Assembly: GCF_029931775.1 (NCBI RefSeq)
Contig: NC_079332.1
Coordinates: 18,359,803-18,423,802 of the forward strand
Source of the DNA: Euleptes europaea
Lineage: Eukaryota; Chordata; Lepidosauria; Squamata; Sphaerodactylidae
Direction: 5' to 3'
Length of the DNA stretch: 64,000 nucleotides
Part shown: positions 1-9,132 of the stretch, piece by piece
Layout: the number at the start of each line of letters is the position of its first letter
Position numbering within the stretch: the stretch's first letter is position 1
Translations under genes and position numbers: made by a program
Notes under the pieces: model-generated
Told to the model about the DNA's origin: nothing
What the model saw: only the letters and a program-made list of their open reading frames with translations
Databases searched by the model: none

Positions 1-892
1 CACCCTATTCCCCCCACACGCACCAGTGGGGTTTATGCACCTTTTGCGGCTATTTTAAATGGCCTCCATCCCCCGGGAGTCCAGGGACGGCTTTTTCCCA
101 GCTCTCGGCAAGGAGGACTTTGCTTCCGTTTCAGCCCAGCTCCTGAGAAAGTGCTGTAAATAATATTTATATATATATATAAATGCCTCCCTCTGTCCAT
201 AAATGGGAAAAGATAACTGTTGAGTGGCATAGCAAGAGGGGGGGGAGCAGGGGGAGGAAGGAACGGTCCACACTCTGTTGTTGTGGAAAGAGAGGAGGGC
301 TTGCAGCTAGCCTGGGGAGGGAAGAATCTGGTCCTCATCAACTCCCCCAAATGGTTCAAACTCCCCCCCCCCCCGGACTGGTCCACTCTCTGCCTGTCCC
401 TCTCCTGGGCTGGCGCTGCTCAGACATCCCAAAAAGGGAAAGCACGGATCCTCCAGGAATTCCCATCAGCATGCCGGATGCGAACCCCCGAGGAACCCCA
501 CGTGGAGGCAGCCTAAATATGGAGCACAGGCCGAAGCAGAGGGAAGGAGCGGCTCCCAGGCCTGCTCGCTGGCAGCCGCAGCAGGGGGGGTTGTCACCAC
601 GGGGCAGCCTGGCCGCCCAAGCACAAAGGCAGGCGCAGAACGGCAGCATGGGCAGCCCAACCAGCCGGGCCTGTTCTTGCCTAGGGCACAAAGCGGCGTG
701 GGCTCGATTAACACCACAGCTTCCCTGATCTCGTGGCTCTAGCTTGCACAGTGCAACTGCTACTCAGAGGAGCTGCCCGCTCCCTGGTCTCGGCCACGTT
801 GCCCCTTCTTCCAGAAGACATGGGCTGGGTGAGTACCGCTAGCCTTCCTTGATTGCAGCTGCCATTTTTTAAAAAATTTTTACACCAGTCAC
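1..892. other. Gene-free intergenic stretch left of CEP20
   Basis: No exon or clear repeat is recognisable here. The stretch holds an AT-rich tract near 156-182, several poly-G and poly-C runs, and serum-response-factor-like motifs. In mammals the next gene on this side of CEP20 is MYH11, whose promoter faces this direction. The region could therefore carry distal MYH11 regulatory DNA, but no MYH11 exon is visible. Confidence 0.4.
197..206. promoter_or_regulatory. CArG-box match CCATAAATGG
   Basis: The ten bases CCATAAATGG fit the consensus CC(A/T)6GG bound by serum response factor. A second AT-rich near-match lies around 513-523. CArG boxes drive smooth-muscle genes such as MYH11, the expected left neighbour. 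Function is inferred only; a 10-bp motif can occur by chance. Confidence 0.3.
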
Positions 893-1105
893 ATGAACAC
901 ATGAAGCTGCCTTATAGTGAATCAGAGCCTCGGTCCATCAAAGTCAGTATTGTCTGCTCAGATTGGCAGCAGCTCTCCAGGGTCTCAGGCAGAGGTCTTT
1001 CCCATCACCTGCTTGCCTAGTCCCATTAACTGCTGTCGGGGATTGAACCTGGGACCTTTTGCATGCCAAGCAGAGGCTCTGCCACTGAGCTATGGCCCTT
1101 CCCCA
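893..1105 (-). repeat. tRNA-Ala-derived SINE
   Basis: Read on the minus strand it begins with a tRNA-Ala-like head: an A-box-like GGCTCAGTGGCAGAG and a B-box-like GGTTCAATCCC, then a shared body. The plus strand shows the body end as ACACATGAAGCTGCCTTATA. At least eight relatives occur in the window. Confidence 0.85.
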
Positions 1106-1407
1106 TTCATCCCCATTCTTCTGCACGCATGAAAAAGTGGCCACGGAGCCCCCCCTCATCCACACAGCTGCTGCTTGAGCTTCCACACGGACAGCAGCCA
1201 ACACGTGGACTAACAAGGAGGCAGGAAGCTTGTGGGTCAGATCTGACCTCCGCCTTTCTGAAGGCGGCCTTCAGAAAAACCACTGGCCCTGCAGCCTCAG
1301 CCCTACCACTACAATGCCAGAACAACTGTGCTGGCCTGCACAGCTGCCACACACAGATTATTGTGGTGGCCTACCTCATAGGGGTGTTGTAAGGCTTCCT
1401 ATGACAA

Positions 1408-1876
1408 TAGCAATGAAGAGGAAGAGTTGGTTTTCATACCCCACTTTTTTCTACCTTTAAGGAGTCTCACAGCGAATTACAATCACTTTCCCTTCCTCTC
1501 CCCACAACAGACACCTTGTGAGGTAGGTGGGGCTAAGAGAGTTTGGAGAGAATTCCGACTGGCCCGAGGTCACGCAGCAGGCTGCATGTGGAGGAGTGGG
1601 GAAACCAACCCTGTTCTCCAGATTAGAGTCTGCCACTCATGTGAAGGAGCAGGGAATCGAACCCGGTTCTCCAGATTAGAGTCCACCACTCATGCGGAGG
1701 AGTGGGGAATCGAACCCGGTTCTCCAGATTAGAGTCCGCCGCTCATGTGGAGGAGTGGGGAATTGAACCCGGTTCACGAAATTAGAGTCCGCCGTTCACA
1801 TAGAGGAGTGGGGAATCAAACCTGGTTCTCCAGATTAGAGTCCGCCACTCTTAACCACTACGCCACGCTGGCTCTC
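1408..1876 (-). repeat. tRNA-derived SINE with internally amplified units
   Basis: A SINE of the GTGTAGTGGTTAAG-headed family. Its 3' tail (GAAGAGTTGGTTTT on the plus strand) is at the left and its head near 1850-1875. The B-box-bearing segment is repeated about five times between about 1580 and 1850, in units of about 52 bp each containing GGGGAATCGAACCCGGTTCT or a variant. Other copies in the window carry only one or two such units. Confidence 0.85.
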
Positions 1877-1879
1877 AAA

Positions 1880-2684
1880 GCCCTTGGAACTCTTCAATTG
1901 TGCCCTAGAAATGCCCAGTACACTCCGAATGCAGCGGTTGCACAGCCATTTGGACTACAGAGGGGAAAGGAGAGGGTTGTGTGGGGGGCGTAAATCCCTC
2001 TTTTTGGGTCACGCGCTGAGGTGACCCAGCAAAGAGGTGTGGCCACACCTGCCTGCCATAAGCAACCCCCGGGACCCTGAGAAAGAGCCAAAACTAGGTG
2101 CAAAGTTGGAGAGACGGGCAGCCAGAGCCCCCGAGAATCCCTGACCTAAGAAAACCTCCCTCGGAGGCAGCCACCCCTCCTCCCCCGGTCTTCCTGCCTT
2201 CCTTCCTTTGCAGAGCTATAAAACCATTTCGTAAATACCTCTACCTTGCAGAGGCAACAGCTTAAAAAGGAGTGGAAATTCTTCCTCCTTGCATTCATAT
2301 ACGTACACAGAGGCTGCTGGCAAGAGCGAAGCCTCCCACAGAAGGGGGGGCCTCCAAGCCGTATCCGGGGCCAGCCAGAACACCGGGGCAAAGAATGCAG
2401 CAGGCCACGATCCAGGCACCGCTCAGCTGGATTCCTGCCTCTGAACTCAGCAAGACCCAGAATGGGAGCGGGTCAGATGAAGTTGAGGTGGCTTGGTGAG
2501 TTGGCAGAACTTTGCGCTCCATGAAGTTGCCAGACACGGACCCCTTGAGAGCCCCTCGCAGCTCCCTTCAGGAGGCCAGCCGAAAGATACCAGCCATGGA
2601 ATTATTGCTTGATCGGATCTTGTGGCTGTCCAGGCCTACAAACTTTCAGAAACAAGCACTGGACCCTGGAGAAGCAGAGCAGTG
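1880..2684. other. Gene-free intergenic stretch
   Basis: Nothing coding or clearly repetitive is recognised. Short open frames here have no recognisable domains. Confidence 0.4.
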
Positions 2685-2765
2685 TAGAGTGTCAGACTAG
2701 GGCCCTGGAGAGCCAAGTTTGAAGCCCCATCCAGGAAGCCCAGGGGGTGACCTTGGGCAGGTTAC
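2685..2765 (+). repeat. SINE head fragment
   Basis: A partial SINE of the GTGTAG-head family (AGTGTAGAGTGTCAGACTAG, then a body resembling GTGACCTTGGGCAGGTTACC). It is cut short where CR1 sequence begins at about 2770. Confidence 0.6.
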
Positions 2766-2769
2766 CTTA

Positions 2770-2875
2770 CAGTCATAGAGTCATAGAGTTGGAAGGGACC
2801 ACCAGGGTCATCTAGTCCAACCCCCTGCACAATGCAGGAAACTCCCCCACACACACACCCAGTGACCAGAAGAAG
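2770..2875 (-). repeat. CR1 LINE 3' end
   Basis: The plus strand reads AGTCATAGAGTTGGAAGGGA followed by CCAACCCCCTGCACAATGCA. This is the reverse complement of the CR1 3' terminus (CCTTCCAACTCTATGATTCT type). It is strongly 5' truncated, as is usual for CR1. Confidence 0.85.
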
Positions 2876-3634
2876 CCATCTCACCTCGTGAGCATAACAC
2901 AGCCTCGGGCAGCTGCAGCAAAAGCGGGGGAGAAGCATGCGCAGTTGCAGAGGCCCTTTAAAAGTTTTATTTTTGCTGAATGCGGGGGGCAACGGGCCAA
3001 CCGATTTCCCCCTTAAAACCAGCATCTCAGTTCAGGCAAGGAGGTTCAGCTTTGACCCTCAAAAGCTTGCACCCTGGAAATCTTGTTGGTTTTTAAGTTG
3101 CTGCTGGGCATGGACCTTTCACGAGTGCCCTCTGTTTTCCCAGCATGAGGGTTCCCAACTACGACACCGGCAGCTCCAGAGCGCTGGGCCGGACTTGAGC
3201 TACGACCAAAACACTGGCTGCTGCAGATGTAGGCCCCATTTGAGGCTCTCTCCCCCAGAGCAGTCTAAGCATTTGTGAACATTCAGTGACATCACATCAC
3301 TACAGCTGCTCAGCCCGGGCACTGCAAGCCACTCAAGACAGGCAATTTGTATTTCTAGTTTATATACAGATCATAAATGTAATCCTCTTTTCTGATGGCT
3401 TCCTCTACATTGGATTTTTCATCTCTGGGGGAAAGAGGCAACCTGCCTGCCTTTACTCAGGACTAAATATTCCCAAATTAACCCTAGTTGTAGCTTGCCA
3501 CTGTGGTCTGTCCACCGCTGGGATACACACACCTCAGGCTTCCCCCGCAAGTAGACCTAACAGCCTTAAATGGAATTCTGTTTTGATAATTAATTTTCCA
3601 CCTGCTCCACTCTGGTCAGACTCACGACTTGAAC
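2876..3634. other. Gene-free intergenic stretch with a Penelope-tail-like piece
   Basis: Mostly unassigned. Bases 3045-3115 resemble the Penelope-type 3' tail seen elsewhere in the window (TCAAAAGCTTGCACCCTGGA, then TTGTTGGTTTTTAAG and GCTGCTGG). No gene is recognised. Confidence 0.4.
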
Positions 3635-3755
3635 ACATGAAGCTGTCTTATACCGAATCAGACCCCTGGTCCATCAAGGTCAGAATTGTCTACTCAGACT
3701 GGCAGCGGCTCTCCAGGGTCTCAGGCAGATAAAGGTCTTTCACATCTACTTCCAC
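3635..3755 (-). repeat. tRNA-Ala-derived SINE fragment
   Basis: The plus strand reads GAACACATGAAGCTGTCTTA and continues through the SINE body to GTCTCAGGCAG. The tRNA-like head is missing. Confidence 0.75.
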
Positions 3756-3812
3756 CCGATAACGGTTAAATCATCGGACACCCTTACAAGTCAGAATTAA
3801 AATTAATGAGCT

Positions 3813-3818
3813 TTTATT
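3813..3818 (-). terminator. CEP20: CEP20 polyadenylation signal AATAAA
   Basis: AATAAA on the minus strand, about 130 bp past the proposed stop codon at 3946. It would end a short 3' UTR near 3790. The assignment depends on the proposed last exon. Confidence 0.45.
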
Positions 3819-3945
3819 CAAGTGGAATCAAAAACTGTATTTTCACAAATGCCAAAACAGAAACCAATGCCAAGCTGAACAGCAGTAACGCTGAGATGAT
3901 GAATCTCTCAAGTTCTGGTGTTCGTATGTTAACATGTGCATCATT

Positions 3946-4007
3946 TTACCTCCGGAGATCCTCGGCACTTGCAAAGGTGACTCTTGGACTGGCCCTGCCC
4001 AGCCAGC
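3946..4007 (-). CDS. CEP20: CEP20 proposed last coding exon (exon 5)
   Basis: This is the least certain CEP20 exon. A pyrimidine-rich stretch and an AG acceptor precede 4007. The frame supplied by exon 4 (one base carried over) then reads about 20 codons ending in the residues AEDLRR and a TAA at 3946. The end resembles the C-terminal EDL/EEP-type ending that I recall for vertebrate FOPNL proteins, though conservation there is weak. With this exon the protein is 170 residues, against 174 in human. The sequence between this exon and 3790 would be a short 3' UTR with an AATAAA. The alternative is that exon 4 is read through and ends at 5418-5420. Confidence 0.5.
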
Positions 4008-4469
4008 CTCAGCCAACGTTTAAGAGAAATAAGCTGTTTCTGTAAACAGACCTTACCCATATGGAGCCAGGTTACAGTCACAAACAGATCCTTCACACGT
4101 TAAGAAAGTTGGGTCAGGTAGCTGGCACAGACGAGGAGTTGATAGCTTGTTATTTCATCTCGGTATGCCCTGGAAAATTGAGGGGTCTTCAAGCCTGGCC
4201 AGCTCTGAAACCGCAGCTGGAAATAAATAAGGATGGGGTGTGCAGGTCTCTGTTGGGAGATGCTGCACACTGCTCGTTGGAACGCGGACTGCAAAGCACA
4301 GCAGAAGGCAAAAAGATGGTTCTTGAGCGACCCATCCAAAGCAGTCTTTTGACAGAAATCTCGTAAGGATGTGCTGGCCCACAATGTCACAGGGCAGCGA
4401 CCTGTTTCTTGGGTGTAATCCCCCCAGGGCGTCCTCTTGCACTATGTATTTATTTGCTTCTTTTAGACC

Positions 4470-4975
4470 AAGAGCCCCGTGGTGCAGAGCAGTCAGCTGC
4501 TGTACCGCAGTCAACAGCTCTGCTCACGACCTGAGAGTTCAATCCCGACGGAAGTCGGTTTCAGGTAGCCGGCTCAAGGTTGACTCAGCCTTCCATCCTT
4601 CCGAGGTTGGTAAAAAAAGTACCCAGCTTGCTGGGGGTAAAGGGTAGACCAGCGGTTTCCAAACTGTGCTCCACGGAGCACTTGGTGCTCTGCGAAACAT
4701 ATCCTAGTGCTCTGTGAAGATATTGGAAAAAAAATTACTACTGTCATTCGGTTTAATATATAGGTGCTAGGTGAAAATTAGTGCTCCGTGATTAATTTCT
4801 CTCCTGAAAAGTGTTCCTTGACTCAAAATGTTTGGGAACTGCTGGTGTAGACTGGGGAAGGCAATGGCAAACCGCCCCGCAAACATAGTCTGCCTAGTAA
4901 ACGTCGGGATGTGACGTCACCCTATGGGTCAGGAATGACCTGGTGCTTGCACAGGGGACTCCCTTTACCTTCTTT
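4470..4975 (+). repeat. Sauria-type tRNA SINE, split by a hAT element
   Basis: The head CCCCGTGGTGCAGAGCAGTC is followed by GTTCAATCCCGACGGAAGTC, CAGCCTTCCATCCTTCCGAG and, after the inserted hAT, GGCAATGGCAAACCGCCCCG. It ends in CCTTTACCTT, the (ACCTTT)n-type tail of Sauria SINEs, which share their 3' end with Bov-B LINEs. It lies between the proposed CEP20 exons 4 and 5. Confidence 0.8.
4650..4844. mobile_element. Short non-autonomous hAT element
   Basis: Starts CAGCGGTTTCCAAACTG and ends TGTTTGGGAACTGCTG (inverted ends). It is flanked by 8-bp duplications GGGTAGAC (4642-4649) and GTGTAGAC (4845-4852), one mismatch apart. It is 195 bp long and inserted into the Sauria SINE, so it is younger than that SINE. 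Confidence 0.85.
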
Positions 4976-5175
4976 TAGACCATGCCTTTCTCCCGAACAG
5001 AGACCCTTGGCAGCTCACAGCCCTTTCCCCTTCTCCACATTATCCTCACAACATCCCTGTGAGGCAGGCAAGGCTGAAAAAGTGTGACTGGCCCAGTGAG
5101 CTTCTGTGGCAGAGTGGGGATTCGAACCAGAGCCACCCAGGTTCCAGCCTGACACTCTAACCACCACATCACCAA
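4976..5175 (-). repeat. tRNA-derived SINE (GTGTAGTGGTTAAG family or relative)
   Basis: The plus strand shows the tail side (CCTTTCTCCCGAACAGAGAC), the middle ACATCCCTGTGAGGCAGGCA, the B box GGGGATTCGAACC in reverse sense and the head end TCTAACCACCACATCACC. Confidence 0.75.
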
Positions 5176-5415
5176 AGAGAAGGTGGGCTGCACAGGGGCA
5201 GGCTTGCCAGAGGCGATTCATTTGCCCTGTACCTCCCCCCATCCTTCCTGCTGTCCTTGTGGCACCCTGTGACAGCTCCCCTGAGCCACAAAGAACCCCC
5301 AGAAGAGGGAGGAAGGCCGGAAAGCCGCCCGGTTCTCCTCAGCAACCTGCTTACAGCTCAAGGAGATTTCTCCACCAAGGCTGATGTCTGTGTTCCAGAT
5401 TGATTTGGCAGTCAC

Positions 5416-5421
5416 TTTATT
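5416..5421 (-). terminator. CEP20: Possible alternative CEP20 polyA signal
   Basis: AATAAA on the minus strand, overlapping the TAA met when exon 4 is read through its proposed donor. It would allow a short isoform ending in this exon. Confidence 0.35.
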
Positions 5422-5457
5422 TATATATACAACACACAGACAGACACCGTGCCGTAC

Positions 5458-5597
5458 CCATTGGCCTCCTCTGGTTAGCTGCCTTGCCAAAGTTCCACCT
5501 TGACAACTGCAAGGACGATGATCCAGGGAACGTCTGGCGGGCCTTTTCTTCTCTATCAGAGAGCAACAGTTGGGCCACAATCCCATACAAAAGCGGC
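5458..5597 (-). CDS. CEP20: CEP20 exon 4
   Basis: The acceptor tract (TTCTTTTTCTTCTTAACAG) precedes 5597. The codon started by the last two bases of exon 3 (GT) is completed by G here, giving VPLLYGIVAQLL, the conserved VPLLYGI block of CEP20/FOPNL. The exon continues to residues NQRRPM, then ATGG followed by GTACGG as a weak donor. Its length of 140 bp leaves one base over, matching the phase of the proposed exon 5. If the donor is not used, the frame runs 14 more codons (starting GTARCLS) to a TAA overlapping an AATAAA. A SINE head begins only about 35 bp upstream of the acceptor. Confidence 0.85.
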
Positions 5598-5631
5598 CTG
5601 TTAAGAAGAAAAAGAACTCTTAAGAACTTAA

Positions 5632-5883
5632 GAGCCAGCATGGTGTGGTGGTTAAGGATAGCGGGCTCTAATCTGGAGAACCGGGTTTGATTCCCCACTC
5701 CTCCACATGAAGCCTGCTGGGTTACCTTGGGCCAGTCACAGTTCTCTCAGAACTCTCTCAGCCCTCCTACCTCACAAGGTGCCTGTTGTGGGGAGAGGAA
5801 GGGAAGGTGATTGTAAGCCGCTTTGAGGCTCCTTAAAAGTAGAGAAAAGCGGGGTATAGACAACCAGCTCTTCTTCTTCTTAA
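5632..5883 (+). repeat. tRNA-derived SINE
   Basis: Head GAGCCAGCATGGTGTGGTGG, B box GGGTTTGATTCCCC, and a tail AGCGGGGTATAGACAACCAG ending in (CTT)n. It lies in CEP20 intron 3, antisense to the gene, abutting the exon 4 acceptor region. Confidence 0.9.
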
Positions 5884-5889
5884 GCACTG

Positions 5890-6780
5890 AAGAAACAGTG
5901 GGCACAGCTTCCATTCACCTCCACAGGGCTCCCATTAGAGGAATCCCTGGCTGGTTTGCCTACAGCCTGCAAGGGGGAAGGGGTTATGAGTCTGCGGTAG
6001 CAAAACGTAACAGAGGTCCAGTGGGGCACATTAGAGAGAGGCAACATTGATTTCAATAGGAGTTCTTGAGAGTCACAGCTCACTTCTTCCAAAACTTGGG
6101 GGGAAATCAAACTAGGAATTCTACTTAGGGGAAGATTACAGGGTGGGAGAGCAGCTGAGACGGAGAGGTTGGGGGAGCATTCCATTAAAAGTCTTTCCAG
6201 TAAATTCTATGTGTAGGTGACTAGAACAGGATTTGCAGTGAAAAACAGATAAACAGGGTGATGAAGTCTGCTCAGGGAAAAGATGTCTGAAGCTGAAGTG
6301 AAAATGAACTGATATCAGTAACAAGGTTATGTTCTGAGAAAAACACGTTAAGAAGAGCCAACTGAAGTTTCTAAAAAGTGGACCATTTAGAGACCGTGGT
6401 GAGTAAGGAAACCTAAGTCTTTGGTCATGCCTATAACCTTTCAGCAGGGAAAACTAGAGTGATTTTGAGCAGATTTACTGAGACCCCCAAGAAAGCGCAC
6501 TTAGAGAATGCCATTAGCTTTGTACCAAAGAGCTTCAAACCAAACACTAAATCAAAGAAACTCCTGGAATTTAAACCTCTGAAGGCTAATAACACAAACT
6601 GTGACTAGAACAGCTTGAGCAGTTTATATTGCCTTTTGGCAGGAATATCTTTGCTTCAAACGCCTTCACAGGCACTCACGGGGTCATGTTCGCAAACCCC
6701 GCACACCAACGCTGTGCCGGCTTTCCTGATGGGAAGCCGAATGCTGAAGAGAGCATTCAAAATCAAGAGGGTGCTCCCAA
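5890..6780. other. CEP20 intron 3, no feature recognised
   Basis: Unassigned intronic sequence without recognisable exons or repeats. Confidence 0.5.
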
Positions 6781-6784
6781 GGAA

Positions 6785-7005
6785 GCCGGGGTGGGGGTGG
6801 AGTGATTAGAGTGCTGGGATCTGGGAGGCCCAGGTTCAAGTCCCCACTCCACCATGGAAGCCTGCTGGGTGACCTCAGGAGCATCACACACTCTCTGCCT
6901 CACCAACTTCACAGGGTTGTCACGTAGATAAGGAGGAGGGGAGAATGATGTAGGCTACACTGGGTCCCCATTGGGGGAAAAGGCGGGGGTATAAATCAAT
7001 TAAAT
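6785..7005 (+). repeat. tRNA-derived SINE, older relative
   Basis: A head-like GTGGAGTGATTAGAGTGCTG, a B-box-like GGTTCAAGTCCCC and a tail CACTGGGTCCCCATTGGGGG followed by GGTATAAATCAATT. It ends about 35 bp from CEP20 exon 3. Confidence 0.75.
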
Positions 7006-7039
7006 GAAGTAAACAGTCTATAGATATACATCATCTTAC

Positions 7040-7124
7040 ACCGATCTGCTGTTTGGATCTTCAACGACATTTAGCTCTTTCACCAGAAAGTCTCTGTCCA
7101 AGGGAACTTCTGGCTGGCCAGATT
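7040..7124 (-). CDS. CEP20: CEP20 exon 3
   Basis: The acceptor ends TTTTCAG and the donor GTAAGA follows 7040. The 85-bp exon completes a split codon and encodes ESGQPEVPLDRDFLVKELN, then VVEDPNSRS. This matches the second half of the LisH/FOP dimerisation region of CEP20 (human ESGQPVVPLDRQFLIHELN). Two bases remain for the next exon, in phase with exon 4. Confidence 0.93.
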
Positions 7125-7329
7125 CTGAAAATTAAACACACATCAATGTTAGTTTCAGGACGTTAGGAGACGAGCAGCCCAACCTGAATCAGATCAGTGG
7201 GCCCAGCTAGTCCAGCGCCATGTTTTAAACAGCAACCAACCAGATGCCCCAGAAAGGTCTACAAGGAGGGCAGGGAGGGAGCGCTTCCTTCTGTTGTTTG
7301 CCCCCACCCCCCAAGCATGGGTATTCAGG

Positions 7330-7480
7330 GGGTTACTGCCTTTGAACATGGAGGTTCCATCTTCTGGGCATGGAGCAGGGGTCACTGGGAGTTTGGGGGG
7401 GTAGTTGTGAACTTCCTGCAGAGGGTTGGACTGGATGGCCCAGGTGGTCTCATCCAACTCTGTGATTCTATGATTTATTC
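7330..7480 (+). repeat. CR1 LINE 3' end
   Basis: GCATGGAGCAGGGGTCACTG, then GTTGGACTGGATGGCCCAGG and CAACTCTGTGATTCTATGAT, the CR1 3' terminus. Inside CEP20 intron 2. Confidence 0.85.
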
Positions 7481-7579
7481 AATGTTACTCATAACCACAG
7501 AAGCACAAACGCAATGCCCTTCTCTTTCAGAACAGGCTTATGAACCACTGTTCCCAGGGACACATGCAGCGGCTCCCTG

Positions 7580-7766
7580 GCACTGAATCAGACCCACCCA
7601 GGGTCCGTCGAGGTCAGCATTCTCAGGCTGGCAGCAGCTCTTCAGAGTCTTTCACTTAGCCTCCTACCTGGTCCTTCAAACTGGAGATGCTCTGCTGGGG
7701 ACTGAACCTGGCGGGGCCTTCCACGTGCCAAGCAGATGCCTTACCACTGAGCCACAGCCCCTCACC
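7580..7766 (-). repeat. tRNA-Ala-derived SINE
   Basis: The plus strand runs from the SINE body (ACTGAATCAGACCCACCCAG) to the reverse-sense head (TGCCTTACCACTGAGCCACA). It lies in CEP20 intron 2 and ends about 130 bp from exon 2. Confidence 0.85.
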
Positions 7767-7896
7767 TGGACCTTTCAAATGTTACTATCTGAAGGAACAA
7801 TTTCTGCAGACAGACTTGTACACATCTGACTCTTAAATACTGGTTCTGTTATCCAATAGCTAAAATACTGAGGAACGATGTAAGGGAAATGCTGAC

Positions 7897-8094
7897 CTGC
7901 TGTTAGAACAGACGCCGCGTACTTGTATTTGTTGAATTCCAAGTATTCACGGATCAGTTCGTTGATAAGAAGGTTTTCACGGGACAGCGGTGGCCGTGGT
8001 TCGCTTTGATCATCCAGCGCGTTGAACACCTCTCCTCGGATCCTCGCTTTTATTTGCCCCAAAGTCCCTCTCTTCTCCAGTGTATCTTTTAAAA
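7897..8094 (-). CDS. CEP20: CEP20 exon 2 (centrosomal protein 20, FOPNL/FOR20)
   Basis: CEP20 is a small centrosome and centriolar-satellite protein related to FGFR1OP (FOP); it is needed for cilium assembly and pericentriolar organisation. This 198-bp exon encodes VLKDTLEKRGTLGQIKARIR, the conserved EVFNALDD block and the LisH stretch ENLLINELIREYLEFNKYKY, which is nearly identical to mammalian CEP20. The LisH motif mediates dimerisation. The acceptor is CTCCTAG and the donor GTCAGC; the donor is slightly unusual but keeps the frame. The exon joins exon 1 within a valine codon and exon 3 within a glutamate codon. No in-frame stop is present and the gene looks functional. Confidence 0.97.
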
Positions 8095-8269
8095 CTAGGA
8101 GCACAAACCAGGCGCTCTTTGGTTATAAGAAATCTAACTGTACACATACCCACGGCAAGCAAAGATTAACCTGCTGACCCAGAGTCCAACTGGGCTCCCA
8201 CATCCAAGCACAATAAAGCCTTCCCCAGAGCCATTTGACCAAAGCGAGAAACTTCCAAGAAAGTAGCTT

Positions 8270-8404
8270 TATTTATTTTTCAAATGTATAACCCATCCTC
8301 CCCAGCCAAGGCAGGCTCAGGGCGGGTTACAACATTAAAACCACACTATAAAAAATAAAATACATTAAAACCAATAATTATCATTTCTAAAATTATTAAT
8401 ATAA
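8270..8404 (-). repeat. LINE 3'-end-like fragment
   Basis: TTTATTTATTTTTCAAATGT followed by CCCATCCTCCCCAGCCAAGG and AT-rich sequence. A similar segment occurs at 48180-48260 beside an L2-like coding remnant. Family assignment is tentative. Confidence 0.45.
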
Positions 8405-8722
8405 GAAGGAGGAGAGTTGTTTTTTATATGCCCACTTTCTCTACCATTTAAGGAAGAATCAAATCGGCTTACAATCACCTTCCCTTCCCCTCCCCACAAC
8501 AAACACCGTGTGAGGTAGGTGGGGCTGAGAGAGTTCGGAGAGAACTGTGACTTGCCCAAGGTCACCCAGCTGGCTTCGTGTGTAGGAGTGGGGAAACAAA
8601 TCCAGTTCTCCAGATTAGCCTCCGCTGCTCATGTGGAGGAGTGGGGAATCGAACCCGGTTCTCCAGATCAGAGTCCGCCGCTCCAAACCACCGCTCTTAA
8701 CCACTACACCACACTGGCATAT
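8405..8722 (-). repeat. tRNA-derived SINE
   Basis: The plus strand carries the tail (AAGGAGGAGAGTTGTTTTTT), the body and the reverse-sense head ending CACTACACCACACTGGC. It lies in CEP20 intron 1. Confidence 0.9.
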
Positions 8723-8839
8723 AATATGGTGCCCACTGTAGCAAGGGTGCCAACACCATGGTAAGATCTTCAAACCCGGTCAGCAGCCCACCCACCCTAT
8801 AATTCAGTTGTCAATAATAGATGTAAATAAGGGGAGGGG

Positions 8840-9115
8840 GAGTAGGGAGGCCAGCACTGATATTGCCTGAGGCTGTCCTCAATCATAGGCCTGGCATAAT
8901 AGCTGTCTTACAGGCCCTGTGGGACTCTTTCAGGTCCCGCAGGACCCTGATACTACTAGGCAGAGCATTCCACCAGGGCCAAAAAAGCCCTCGCTCTCAT
9001 CGAGGACAGCCACACACTCTTAGGACTGGGGACCACCAACAGATTTTGATCAGCAGAGTGCAGCACTCTTTGGGGGGTGTACCAGGAGAGGCACTCCTGA
9101 AGCTTACCAGGCTTG
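8840..9115 (-). repeat. L2-like LINE 3' fragment
   Basis: The plus strand reads GAGGCTGTCCTCAATCATAG, then GCATTCCACCAGGGCCAAAA. The minus-strand remnant peptide ARAFLALVECSA resembles the RAFSV..ALW C-terminal region of L2-type LINEs. Related sequence lies at 48300-48490. Confidence 0.5.
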
Positions 9116-9132
9116 GGGGGGGGGGGGATATA

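Noticed and set aside
183-728. A 181-codon open frame at the left edge
   Set aside because: No recognisable domain, biased composition and an overlapping frame on the opposite strand.
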